Source of the DNA: Raphanus sativus
Taxonomy: Eukaryota; Streptophyta; Magnoliopsida; Brassicales; Brassicaceae
Length of the DNA stretch: 64,000 bases
Assembly (NCBI RefSeq): GCF_000801105.2
Contig: NC_079514.1
Coordinates: 47,310,515-47,374,514 of the forward strand
Direction: 5' to 3'
Position numbers and translations under genes: made by a program. Of the stretch, positions 46,130 through 58,211 are shown one piece after another (within the stretch, counting starts at the first letter, position 1; each line of letters opens with the position of its first letter). The notes beneath the pieces are model-generated. The model made no database searches, was not told where the DNA came from, and saw only the letters and a program-made list of their open reading frames with translations.

Positions 46130-49100
46130 TCATACATTTGTATCTCCATTAATACTTAGAGAAGACTCATTAACAATTTTGGAAACCGTCATCTCCTCCA
46201 CATGAGCTTTGTTGTGTTGCTGAACCACAAGTATTGATGGGATGATGTGGTTGATCGAAGAAGCAAGCACGTCCCCAATAGGACCTAATTCAGGATGTTC
46301 GGCCTGACGCTCAGCTAACGCCGCCACCTCGGCGGACGGTAATCTCCCTCTTCCAACCACTATGAGATCAAAGCCTTGACTCTGTCCTATTGACAATGCT
46401 TCTTCAATTATGTTGTTTGGTTCCTTTTCTTTGTACTCTACCATTTCTTTCCATTTGCTCTTGAAATCTTCTAATGCTCCTTCATCTAATTCCTAATGAT
46501 AGATTAAAATCTGAACTTAGTTTACCTAATTTTAATACTAAAATACCAGCAAAAAAATAATTAGAGTTCATAGGATTGTTTTACCTTTTCTTTTTCTGGA
46601 TCCACGTTGGTTGTCAAGAAGGCATAATTCTTCTCCTTGCATTTACTCGGTGCTGGCCGTAACGTGACGGCGTTACTCCTCAACGTTTCTCTCACCAAAA
46701 ACCTAATGAGAGTAACTTTAACCGCAGGATGCTCCGCCATCCTCCCGGCGAGCTCTAAAGCCTCACGGTCGTCAGGACCACCAAAGAAAATCACACAAAC
46801 CCTTTCAACCACATTAGAGCTATCAATGTTCGAACTTTGGGCCTCGATGGAGCCAAGTCCACGGTCAACAAGAACCGCCACGGAACATGGTGCGTTCTTC
46901 AAAACCCTCTGGTTAACTAATCTCCAGCCATGACCGACGTTTTCCGGTACGTTTCCATCTCCTCCGTCTTGGTGGCGATGGTGGTCATGACCATGATCAA
47001 CGTTCCAACGTTTGTGGAAAGGTAAAATGATCATTGTGACCCTCTTGGTCTCTGCCATGTGGCATATGTCTTCGTGCATTGTGTGTAAAGGAGAGACTGC
47101 GGTAATAGGGCGGACCGCGACTCGACCTAGTTGACGGTAGGCTTGGAAGCCTCCTATGACGTTACTGTGGCACTCTCCATGACGGTAACGCTGGACGAAA
47201 GGAAATCCGTTTTTACGGGCTTTTTGCACCATTATGATTGATGAAGATCGTTCCGTTAGTTCCATGAGGTGCATGACGAATAGTTTTAGCTGCAGCATCT
47301 GCCAATAAATATGATATTAACTAAGATTAGTACCTAATGCAAAAGGTCAAATGTTATACATATATCAACAATTCAACATATGAAACGAACATGTAGCATA
47401 GATAACATTCTAATATAGGCATCAGACCATGCATAGATTTAAATATAGATTGTAAACACAAGCATATATAAAGAAGTAACCTTGGTGGTTCGGATGGACT
47501 CGATGACAGAGATAAGAGATGATACATTGGCTGGACCATGGAGGCAGGCGAGGATGCGAAGCTCTTCCTTGGTGGAGTCCTCGCTCGCCGACAAGTCCTT
47601 TAGTTTGCGGTGGGTACTACGTGCCGGCTTGTAAATGGCCATTACAGTCGGCGTTGTAATGAACGTTGTGAAGAGTGCCATTAGCACTAGTATCGCAAAC
47701 GTCTCGTCGTTTAGCACCTAGTTAAACCCAACCCCACGCACGTACGGTTAATTAATCATTATTAATTAATTAATATATAAAAAGTCAAAAATATTTTTAA
47801 ACTATTTTTAATAAATATTTATCTTCCGAAAACGAAGGATATATCTTTATATCATTAAAATTGTGTACATAAAAATGAACAGATATATTTTTTTTTTTTT
47901 GAACAGATACTCGTCTTGTTTGTTTTTTGTGCTAGATGTCCCCATAAAATGATCGCATCATGACTTCTTTAATGATTAGCGAGGACTGAGGAGTGACGAC
48001 CCATATGTCAAGATTATGTTACTAGGTTATAGTTTTCTTAGTTATATTTTATTGCATTTTCTTTGGCCATATTTATATAGCCAAAACAAGAACCTTTAAA
48101 TAGAAAAATAATTATAAAACTAGAAAAGCTAACCTTTTTCTCCTTGCCTATATTGAGTACAATGAGCTCCACCAAACCTTTCGTGTTCATCAAGAAACCA
48201 AGTGTCAACGCTTCTCTCGCAGGAACCTTAACCATCACCGCCACTGCAAAAGTCCCGACGATCTTTCCAACGCAAGCCGTAACCACGACAAGACCCAACA
48301 TCCCCCACGACACAGCTCCTCTGATCTTCGCCACGTCAGTTTTCAATCCACTCGTCGCGAAATAAAGCGGCAATAGTAAACCGGAAGACAAAATCCTCAA
48401 TCCGTTCAATCAATCTCTGACCAAACTCCCCATCTTTCGGTATAGTCAAACCGAACACAAACGCTCCGAAAATAGAATGAATCCCAATCAAATCCGTCGC
48501 GAAACCGGAAACCATAACACCAGCTAACGTCAAACACACGAAAGACTCTCGTACGACGCCGTTTTCAAGAGATCCGCGCTTCGCGACCCATTTCATTCCG
48601 GGTCGGATCACAACCAACATAAAAACAACAAATCCGACACCTGATAACAGAACCCACAGCGACACCAACGGACTCTTTTTCTCCCCACCGCCTTCACCGT
48701 TACCCGCTAACGCAACCGCTAAAGCGAGTAAAATCCACGCGGCTACATCGTTGAAAGCGGCTGCAGCCATCGCGGTTTCTCCGATCTGCGTCGTCAGAAG
48801 CTTGAGCTCCGCCAAGATACGCGCCAACACAGGGAAAGCCGTGATGGAGAGCGCTACACCCATGAAAACGAGAAACTCGGCGTACCCCGGTCTATCGACG
48901 GCGGTGTAGAGAGTGCTGCGGATCACAAACGCGACTCCGACGCCGCCGAGAAACGGGAGCGTGATTCCCGCGACCGCGATTCCGAACGCGCGTTTCCCGC
49001 TTCGGCGGATGGATGATAAGTCGAGCTCGAGACCGACGAGGAAGAGGAAGAAGAGGAGGCCTATGCTCGCGACGGATTCGAGTATCGGCATGCTCCATTT

Positions 49101-49434
49101 CGGGAAGATACGGTCCATGTACGTCGTGTTTCGTCCTAAAGCAGACGGTCCTAACAAGATCCCTCCCTTTGAAAAAAAAAATGAAAATGATGATGGCAAA
49201 TCCGTAAATAAAAACGATGGCAGAATTGTAATATAGAGTGTAGTTTTAACTCACGACGATCTCAGCGATGACTTTAGGTTGGCGAAGGGGTTTGAAGAGG
49301 ATGGCGAGGGAGCGACTGACGGCGATGATTAACGCCGTTTGGATGATGAGTAACGGAAACGCGAAGTTCAAGGGATTGTCGCCTTGCCATGCTCCGTTGG
49401 ATGAGGTTTTCACGGCGGTTATGTTAAAGGTCAT
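46130..49434 (-). CDS. CHX20: Cation/H+ antiporter CHX20-like, with a one-base frameshift
   Basis: Five exons: 49434-49255, 49166-48134, 47717-47481, 47298-46585 and 46492-46130. All splice phases close if one base is discounted near 48385; the total would be 841 residues, matching CHX20 in length. Exon 2 carries the Na+/H+ exchanger domain ([41 protein letters not shown], and AAFNDVAAW with the transport Asn-Asp). Exons 3-5 carry the cytosolic UspA-like tail ([51 protein letters not shown]). Relatives act in guard-cell endomembrane K+/pH balance. The extra A at 48385/48386 (plus strand) would end the product at about residue 336 (stop at 48336), losing the last membrane helices and the tail. 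This may be a real lesion or a sequence error, since everything else is intact. Confidence 0.85.
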
Positions 49435-49544
49435 TTTGGAGATTTCGCGGACTATTTTGTCTCTCTTCTCTATTCAGAAAGGCTGATTTTGGAACTTGGA
49501 ACATGTGATATAGTTCAAGTGACAAGAAGTTTTGCATGAAGACA

Positions 49545-49550
49545 TTTATA
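49545..49550 (-). promoter_or_regulatory. TATA box of CHX20
   Basis: Minus-strand TATAAA (plus TTTATA at 49545-49550), about 115 bp upstream of the CHX20 ATG at 49434. Confidence 0.45.
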
Positions 49551-49683
49551 GGCATTTTTTTTGTTTGAAGATTCAAAAGTTAATCATGTTTGCTTCTAAC
49601 TTGTGTTCACTTTCTGTATATCACGTGCGACTTTGAATTATTCAGGTTTACTGTAACGTACAAATTGTAAATATGTAGTCACA

Positions 49684-49721
<38 letters not shown>

Positions 49722-50538
49722 AAACTATAAGTTTCTATTTTAAATCGGCAAATAATATAAGATCATCTACAATGATTAAGTTTATTCTTTTTTTCTTCAA
49801 AAATTGATTTATTCCAAAAATTAAACAATATATTCTCCAATCGTTTGTTTTAATTTTTTCTTCAAAATACTCTAAATATGTTCTATCACCATTTATAATT
49901 AATTATTATTAATATATTATATGTTTTAAAATTTACTAATTTTACCCAACTATTTAGTTTTAAGAGTAAGCTGACACAAATACTATTATAAGCTAAACAT
50001 TAGTACATGATACAATTATTACATATAACAGAAATAAATAAACAAAGATTATTTGATTTTATAAAAGAACCAAATATATATATATATATATATATAAGTG
50101 ATTAACCATAACATTTCAGAAAAATGAGACTATTTTATTTAAATTTTTTTCAAAATCGAATATAGAAACTCAGAATCTAATATTTTCATGTTCTTCATTA
50201 TTGACATCTAATTGGATGAAAGTAATAATAGAAACTTTAAAATTAGTTGGGTAACACTAACACTTATAATTTATTTAAGTACAAAAAAAACTATGGATTA
50301 GTTTGTAAATATAGAAGTTTATCTTAAGAAAATTAAGAAGTAAAAATTATTTCTTTAGCTATTCAATTCTTCAAAATATGAAGAAACAAAAAAAATGATG
50401 CAAAAATGAAATATGAAATACCATCGAAGATGCTAGATGACAGTAAACTTAATAAATTTTAATTATGCATGTCATTTTCCAAGTTATATTGTTTTAATTG
50501 TTTTCACAACATATAACATATTATTTTGATCTGATAAC
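49551..50538. other. CHX20 upstream and AT-rich intergenic DNA with TA microsatellites
   Basis: (TA)n runs at about 49686-49718 and 50073-50095. No gene seen. Confidence 0.5.
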
Positions 50539-50747
50539 CAGTGGCGGACCCACTTGAGAGAATGGGGTGTCACATGACACACCTTAAATTTGGATAAATA
50601 CAGGTTTTGTATGAATGAATAATGAGATATCATTAGCTTTGCTGGTAAAAAACCCTATATGACACCCTTCAAACTCTACAGTTGACACTTATGAATTTTT
50701 TTTTCATGATTTGACCCATGTAAAATCTAGTCCTGGGTCCGCCACTG
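50539..50747. mobile_element. hAT-type MITE, 209 bp
   Basis: Perfect 14-bp terminal inverted repeats CAGTGGCGGACCCA...TGGGTCCGCCACTG, flanked by the 8-bp target duplication CTGATAAC (50531-50538 and 50748-50755). The interior is noncoding. Confidence 0.92.
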
Positions 50748-50755
50748 CTGATAAC

Positions 50756-51225
50756 ATTTTATTTTACTAGGATATATGCAAAGCAACGTTTAGGTACTTA
50801 TGTTGCCTTGCACCACATTAATTTGTGATAAATACAATCTAAAAATAATGTATGCTTACCCCTTTACCTAATTAACTAATTTTAGACCTAATTAACTAAT
50901 AAAAAACTATTTCAGAATATATCTGTTTATTTTGGTTAAATATATATTCCTTAGCCCTTTAACCAATTCCAGAAAAAAAAACATCTGCAATGTTTTGGGT
51001 TGGAAATAGTGTTTCTTTCTTGGAGTTTTATGGGTATGTTGCAAGATGTGGGTGGTCTTTCCTTTGTCGTTTTTGGTCAATCCCTTAATTTATGTATAAC
51101 CATGCCAATTGATTGTAGTATTTGTCTTTTGGTTTCTTTATTGTACATTTGTATTCTAATTAAAAAATTATCTAAAATTAATTCTAGACAACAACGAACA
51201 AAACCATCTTAAGACGGGAAATTGC
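50756..51225. other. AT-rich intergenic DNA
   Basis: No gene seen; a 70-codon open frame at 51000-51212 (plus) is without recognisable features. Confidence 0.4.
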
Positions 51226-51248
51226 AAAAAAATAGACTGGCTTATCAG

Positions 51249-52379
51249 AATAAAAGACTTCACGATCCCCACAGAAAAAACCCTAGTCTCTCTCGACTCC
51301 TTTCCTCAGCCGCCTAGGAAAAATTTCAGATCTACCTCCGGTCCGGCGTTTGTCCGGTACCGGAGGGTTTCCTCCTCTCTTCTATCTTCTTTTTTCTTTG
51401 CCTTCTCCATTCTGACTCCAACCCTGCGATGAGATGCGTGCTGTTCTGGTTCGGCGTGGTGGCTCCGGAGACTTGTACAGTCAAAGGAGAATCTTCACGG
51501 CGTCTTTGGAGGAGCAGTGAATCGCAGGAAGGCGGAAACGGGTCAGGTCGGCTTTTAGGGTTGAGAGGAACTATCGGGTCGATTTTCCGTTTTTGAGTCC
51601 GGTGGTCCTCTCGCGGCGACGACGCGTGATTCAGTGGGGTACCTCCTCCACCTTGGATCTACAGTCCGATGTGACGGTGAGCCAAACGGAGGTGTGATGC
51701 GACGGTTGGTGAAGATGGCTCTGGTCCTCGGTTCTCGGGGAAGACGTGTCGCAGGGTTCTGTTTCACCGGAAGAGTCTACCGGACGACGAACTCTGGAGT
51801 GGTACACGGTGGAAGTTCACATCCCAGCGCTGGCGGTGACAGCTAACGACTCGTCTCAGCGGTGAAACTTCACGCCATCTTGTTCACCTTAGTTACTGGC
51901 CGGTCAGTGTACGTTCGCCAAAACCCGACTTTCATTACGGGTATTTCCCGGTTCATGGCTAAGGAGCGGATTCTAAACCTCGACGGTGACGGGTTCTCAC
52001 CGGATTTGCGCTGCAAGGCGATGAGATGTTGGGCCGGGCCTACCACTCTAATCTTTAGGAGCCCAATGTCATGAGCGGATTTGTAATCCGGTTTTAATTT
52101 TGTTGTAGTCAAGTGTTTTAGAATTGTCGTCTCGTTTTGGTCTAAGTAGGGGTTAAGAGACGGTTCCTCTCGGGTCGTGAGAAGAACTCGTCTTATTGTG
52201 GTGAAAAATACACCGATGAATTAGATTGGGTAGTCTAGGATCCAAACCAGTTTCGACTCCAGTGTTCCTAGGCGATACTAGATCTCGTCGGTTGTATGTT
52301 GGGTTTAAAATCTCTTGGGGTTGTAATCCTGTATTCACATTTGGCTAATGAAAAGTTGATGTTGAGTTAAAAAAAAAAA
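51249..52379 (+). mobile_element. Sadhu-like noncoding poly(A) retroposon
   Basis: A GC-richer 1.1-kb block with no long open frame, ending in an A tract (52369-52379). It is flanked by a direct repeat: TAGACTGGCTTATCAG at 51233-51248 and 52380-52395, preceded on both sides by a run of A. Poly(A) plus a long target duplication shows LINE-type retroposition. Size, noncoding nature and a CCCTAGTCTCTCTCGACTCC-type mRNA-like start fit the crucifer Sadhu family; this family call is from memory and less certain than the retroposon call. Confidence 0.65.
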
Positions 52380-52395
52380 TAGACTGGCTTATCAG

Positions 52396-52964
52396 CGAAG
52401 TAGGAATCATGTGAATCGCATGTGGGACGCGAGACACCGGCGCTGACATATATATGCTACGTCGGTGTGGATGGGTTTAAGCAAGTGCAACCAGTTGATA
52501 CATACGTATCTATGACTTCTCTTATTAAAATATCATTTTGGCATTATTTTTCAGTAAATAAAGCTGTTGGTTTTTTTTCCAAGAAGTGGCATCTCTATTA
52601 CGCTGCTTGTTTTTACGACTTTCCTCCTTACTTTTACAAAACTAGAAAGTTCAAGTTTGAAATAAGCATAGTTGTGGTAGACTTTATACAAGCCAAATGT
52701 AGCCTTCCACGAGTCTGGAATGGTGACATAACCATATTTGAGCTTCTAAGAAAAGAAAAATATCAAGAACAGTGGACTCATATATAGATGCTATGTTATA
52801 AATGATTTAATCACACTGTGGTTCAATCAGGCCATTTTCATCTTCAACTGATCACCCATGTTTCTGGTGAAGAAGACTCTTTTCCCACTCACACGATACA
52901 CGACTTCTTATTTCCCACTCATACACCACAAATTTGGATAGCACACGGTAAGTCGGTGATGACA
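52396..52964 (+). other. Host DNA with an unrecognised 121-codon open frame
   Basis: An open frame at 52422-52787 (plus) reads MGRETPALTYICYVGVDGFK and later FFSKKWHLYYAACFYDFPPY. The codon content is plausible but I know no family, and it starts only 26 bp after the Sadhu-like insertion, so it may be a remnant of a disrupted gene. Confidence 0.3.
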
Positions 52965-53960
52965 TCTAAACTATTAAAACTGAAGTACACTTAGCTATGT
53001 CCCCTTAATTTTGCACAAAATTTACAATACTATGCCATTGGTTTTATAAACTGTCCTTTTAGAATATTACTAAACCACCTAAATAAATTCACGACACTAG
53101 CATTAAATATATTTGTACATTAACCGAATGAACAAGAATTAACGTCACCATTCTTTGGTTTATCTCGGTCTGCATAATCAAAAGCAACTATATAAATATT
53201 TAACGCCATAATTGTATGAATATTTAACCACATAATTTGATCCAATATTATATAATCGTCTAATAAACATTGTTGTGCTATCAGTCAACTTTTACGTATC
53301 TAAACTATTAATTTCATGTATAGTTTGTGTTTACTGGTTTTTTTAATGATCAATCGTATGATTTGTAACAGAATATATATTATGATTTGGAAAACATGTA
53401 CAAATGTTATTATATATTTAAAATATGTATTTAGGTTACATAATAACATCTATATTATTAAAGTTGTAGTACAAAATGGAGATGTTTGGATACAAGGATA
53501 GGATTCTTAATGAAATGTGTTTGGAATCAAGTATAACTTTCACTTAAGTTATTAATCAAAAAATCGTGGCCCATTAAACTGCAAAACAATATGTTTAAAC
53601 TATCCTTAATTATATGTCAAAAATCGTGGCTGTCAAGTATAACTATATCTTTCACCTTCAAATATAACCACACCTCACCGTGTTAAAAAAAACATGGGTA
53701 CGGTTACAATACAATTAATATATTTTAATTTCACTAATATATGAATGAAACTGTTTCTACCTTAACATTTTATTCGTGGCCGATCAGGATGTATCTATAT
53801 TATTAAAACTGAAGTACATTTTAGATTTGTTTGGAAACAAGAATATCACTATACTTCTATATTGTTTGTAAACATAGATAGCATTTTAAAAAAAAATAAA
53901 AAATTATATTATTAAAACTGAAGTACATCTATTTTATTAAAACTCAAGTACAAAATCGAA
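52965..53960 (+). repeat. Cluster of four or five Helitron 5' ends in the same orientation
   Basis: A|TC starts of the type TCTATATTATTAAA followed by a GAAGTACA-like word occur at 52965, 53449, 53794 and 53928, with a slightly mutated one at 53903. The one at 53928 begins right after the GTACA of the one before, as expected if a Helitron inserted at an AT inside an older Helitron 5' end. Confidence 0.7.
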
Positions 53961-55312
53961 GTGTTTGGAGATTTGAATATGACTATTAAAAAATTGGAGT
54001 GTTTGGAAACATGGATTGTAGCCTTTTAAAAGAAAAATTAATTTTGTTTTCAGCAAAAAAAATAAAATAATTTTGTTTAGAAACAAGGATAGTAATATTA
54101 AGCAAAAAAGTAATGGACTTGTGTTATTAAGCCCATTATAAAAATATATTGTCAATATATATAAGAAAAATACAATTCAAAACCCAATTTGAAATACCAA
54201 CTCAAATTATAGTTTTTATATTTCATATTAAGTTTTAAAAATATAATATATGTAATTATTTATATGATGGTACGTATAAAATACTATTAATTATATGATT
54301 ATTTATATGATGGTACATATAAAATACGATTAATTATATGATGACAATATACAATATATAATAATGACTAAGATGGGTTTTCGGGTACCCATACGGGTTT
54401 GGTTCTCATCGGTTTGTGTTTCGAGTTTTCGGGGTCAAAGATTTCAGCCCTATTAGGATTTTCTAAATTTTGGTTTGAGTTCAATTTGGATCTTTGCGGA
54501 TTTGGTTCGAGTTTGGATAATCCATTTAAATTATTTTTAAATAAGATAGATATATTTTAAATTTCTCAAAATCTATAAATAAAATAATATATTACCTATA
54601 AATTTGAATAACATATGTAAGAATACTAAGCTTAACATATTAATTGGCTTGATTTAAAATTTTGGATACGGAATAAATAACTATTTGACGTATTTTTGGT
54701 GATTTGAGTATACTTTAACTATTTCAGATATTTACTTTTGACTATCTATATATATTTTCATGTATTTAAACCAATTTAAGAGTATCATTCTTAATTTTTA
54801 TATATGTTATATCTAAAAATAATTAATATATTTAAGTATATAAATCTATTTTTAGATAAATTTGGATACCCGAATACTTCGATTCGGATCAGATTCGGTT
54901 CTCTAAATAGCAAAACGTTGAAAATTTTGAATATTTAATCAATTTATGTTCGGGTTTGGTATTATATGTTCAGATCAATATCGATAATGTTTCTCGGATT
55001 CATTTTGCCAAACTCTAATAATTAAATGAAAAACAAATATTAATATATTTTTCAAAATATACATTTGCGCAGGCGCGCGGATCAAAGTCTATAATCATTT
55101 ATTTTAACAACAAGCCAAATAAATATGTTGATTGGAGAGAGAATAAAACAAATTGAGAGAAAAACATAGTTTACCAAAGACACTATATGTGTCAAATTTA
55201 TTATAAAGAAAGTTTTACTAAGATAAATACATTCAATAATTACAAACAAATAATATATTTCATATTAGCAAAAAATAATACCCGCGCTTTCGAAGCGCGG
55301 GTCAAAATCTAG
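53794..55312 (+). mobile_element. Non-autonomous Helitron (outer limits provisional)
   Basis: The 3' end is strong: palindrome CCCGCGCTT-TCG-AAGCGCGGG at 55281-55301, then CTAG 55309-55312 before T. The 5' end is chosen as TCTATATTATTAAAACTGAA at 53794, but other 5' ends nearby could pair with it. A second, decayed 3' end (GCGCAGGCGCGCGG then CTAT at 55089) lies inside, so at least two elements are nested. The interior has CGGGTACCC and GATTCGGATC words common in this family. Confidence 0.65.
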
Positions 55313-55728
55313 TAAGATATTATAGTTGACATCATTAGATATTATCGGTTCACAAAATCAAAATTTATAATTTATTATTGGCCTAAAATAATATTTCAAA
55401 AAGGTTTCCTACTTTCACGCAATCTTCATCAATAAAATCATATCAAACAATACGATTAACAAGATATCTTAATTCAAACTTGCAAATCACGTACATAGCT
55501 AATCTTTAAAACTAATAAATTTGATATTCCTAAACTTAACAGCATTCCAGTTTTTTCCTATTTTAACGCAGTCATCATAACAAAAAAGAAAATCATTAAC
55601 TAACAAAATCGGCATTTTATGGTATCAAAACTTGGAAATCACGTTTAGCTAACTTTAAGAACAAATATTCCATTTTTTATGATAACTTAATAAAAAAAAA
55701 TCTTTAGTTAATAATTCAAAACCGTATA
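55313..55728. other. AT-rich DNA between Helitron and Stowaway elements
   Basis: No gene or clear repeat boundary seen. Confidence 0.4.
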
Positions 55729-55996
55729 CTCCCTCTGTTTTTTAAAGATGTATGTTTTAGGAATTCTTTTTGTTTCAAAAAGATGTATTTTTCATATTTT
55801 CAATGTAATTTTTGTCAACTAATTATGAATAATTGTGAATCTCAAAAACATTAATTGCATTTCTTAAAATTTTATTGGTTTAGAAATATAGGAAATATAA
55901 AATAACAAAAAACTATGCACTAATAAGTAAATTTTAATATGTTTTATTAAAAAGTGTGAAAATCTCAAAACATGTATTATTTAAAAACAGAGGGAG
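55729..55996. mobile_element. Stowaway-type MITE, 268 bp
   Basis: Terminal inverted repeats CTCCCTCTGTTTTT and AAAACAGAGGGAG, with TA target duplication on both sides (55727-55728 and 55997-55998). The interior is AT-rich and noncoding. The termini are those of Tc1/mariner-derived Stowaway MITEs. Confidence 0.92.
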
Positions 55997-55998
55997 TA

Positions 55999-57330
55999 TT
56001 CTCTTTTCAATTATTTCGAGTTACAACTAACAAATTTTTTTTTTTGAAACACTCAAAATATTTTCTTAAATTCTACAATTTAACCTACCCTTACGGAAGC
56101 AACTATATATATACCTTACTCTATTGCGTCAAAAGAAAAACATTGAACCATCCTCAACCTAAACATGTCTTTAGCGACCAATTTTTCTCTTCTCACAAAA
56201 GTCGGATCTTATAAAAATAACTGGCTGAGTTCAAGTTAAATGCTAACATTCGTGGAAGCAAAACACATTGGATGAGAAGGATGGTTTTAGCCTACCAAAT
56301 GGTAACTTTTTTTTCTTCTAAATGTTCTGTTAATTTCTATTGGAAATTTCTTATACTATTATCTAACAAAGACCATTTTCTTTGTAGGTTAACAAGATCC
56401 ATGTATCTTGCAAAAGGACTCACATGTATAGAGTTCAACGTGGACTATCTACAAGAGTATGATTCGGATGTTAAGTGAAACCAGAGAATCCTAATAAACA
56501 GTTTATCTTTTGTCGGTTGGTATTAACGAATTGTGGTTCTGAGTAATATTGAAAATATTTCAACGTGAATTATAAACCCAAGTCACACTAATTGGGTTAT
56601 CTTATCATTTTGTATAACTATTTTTAGACCTCAGTTGTATTTGATTAATTAGTTTATAAATATAAAAATGGAACTTCTATTTTTGACAAACAAAATAGAA
56701 CTTCTTTGTTTGTATTAATCATGGACTTTAATTTTTGAAACAATTTTATATAGTTTTAATAACTTGGTCTCAGATTTATTTTAGTTAAGTCGATAGAAAA
56801 CAACTGAGTTTCTGTTTTTTATTTCCAAAATAATATGGGCTTTGATTCATATTTTAAGTTCACTACGATCCATATTCTAAATTTGCTAAGTACCAATTTT
56901 TTAATGATAACGAATCGGAAAATTGTTTAATTTAAATTAGTGTTGCTGTATAAAATTAGAAATCTATTGTTGTATGTTTTTATTTCGTCATATGCAAGCA
57001 CTATTTTAACTGTTTTTATCTAAATAATGTATTTTTTTTAAATCAATACAAAATTTAGTAGTCATATTCAACTTTAAATCCAAATATTAAATATTATAAT
57101 TTCATAAAATCAACAAGTATACTTGAAATTTTTATATTTTATATTTTACTTTTAATTTTCTAAATATAATCAATAAAGCACTATAAAAAAAAAGAAAACA
57201 CAATTCGATAGTTCATAAATGATCGCTAAACACATCGAGTAGGACACAACTTTGTCAAAAGTTATGGATATATAACTAGAACATAAAAATTATGTTTATG
57301 ATATTGTTAAAAGTTAAAACCATAAACATT
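55999..57330 (+). other. AT-rich region with an exon-like fragment, upstream of a Helitron 3' end
   Basis: At 56262-56478 a short coding-like stretch is interrupted by an intron-like segment (ATG|GTAAC at 56299; TTTGTAG| at 56388) and ends with IEFNVDYLQEYDSDVK then stop. This may be a captured host-gene fragment, but I cannot name the gene. The rest has no feature. Confidence 0.3.
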
Positions 57331-57361
57331 CACCCGCGCGGGCGCGCGGATCAAAAACTAG
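57331..57361 (+). mobile_element. 3' terminus of another Helitron
   Basis: Hairpin CCGCGCG-GG-CGCGCGG at 57334-57349, then ATCAAAAACTAG (CTAG at 57358-57361) before T. Its 5' end could not be assigned; it may be one of the starts in the 52965-53960 cluster if the Helitron ending at 55312 is nested inside. Confidence 0.65.
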
Positions 57362-58211
57362 TTAGTAATTAAGACTTATTAAGCATTTAACCCCATTCAA
57401 ATTATTTAGGGAAATAAAATAGCTAATTAATTGTTGAATGAAGATTAGTTTTAGAGTTTTTTTGTATATCACCAGTTCAACAAACAAGCTTTGTAATATC
57501 AGTTTTCTAGTACAATAAATACCATTTTCTTTAATTAAATGTTTCTATGAACAAAATATGGATAATAACTCATCGTTTTCTTTATGTGTCCAAACTCAAA
57601 AAACTTATTAAAAAGAGCATAACAAATTATATGTGCAAATAGCCAAATACTATCTAATTAAGATTACTTGTTACTTTCCGCAGTGGCTATATCTTTCACA
57701 ATGTAGAGAAAACACTCTTATTACAAAGTATTTATAAAGAGAAACGTTAAACATATTACTTTTAAAAAGTCCCAATAATCACATAAGATATAGTGGGAGA
57801 ATTCACGAGAATACTGATTACAAAATAAATAAATAAATAAATATATGAAAAATTAAATTGTAAATCACGGGGTGAGCGTTTTTTTCAGTTTCTCTTTCTG
57901 TGAATAGATTTGGACTTTTCATGAAGACAAGCCAAAAGTTGCCAAACAAGTTGTTGTCCAAATTTTTAGGAACAGTTAGTTCAAAACATAGCAAGTTTGG
58001 TTTCACCATCTTTCTTCTACATTACATCTCACGGAACTAGATAGCAAAGATTCGTGAAACTGAACTATTACTGATCGCTTGTTTCAGACTTTAGATGCTT
58101 TGTCTTTCATATTACAAGTTCAGATAAGATTTTTTTCACCTGGATTGTTTTTAAGCCAAAAGTCAATCAGATTGGCAACGTTATTTTAGTTGTTTTCAAA
58201 CGTACAAAAAA
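57362..58211. other. AT-rich intergenic DNA
   Basis: No gene seen. A (AAAT)n-like run lies at 57822-57842. Confidence 0.4.

Noticed and set aside
49686..49718. Possible structured regulatory element upstream of CHX20
   Set aside because: It is a plain TA microsatellite.
51555..52112. Several 70-80 codon open frames in the GC-rich block
   Set aside because: Overlapping in both strands with no domain; the block is a noncoding retroposon.
57818..58009. 63-codon minus-strand open frame (FELTVPKNLDNNLFGNFWLV)
   Set aside because: Too short and without family similarity or neighbouring exons; left as intergenic.
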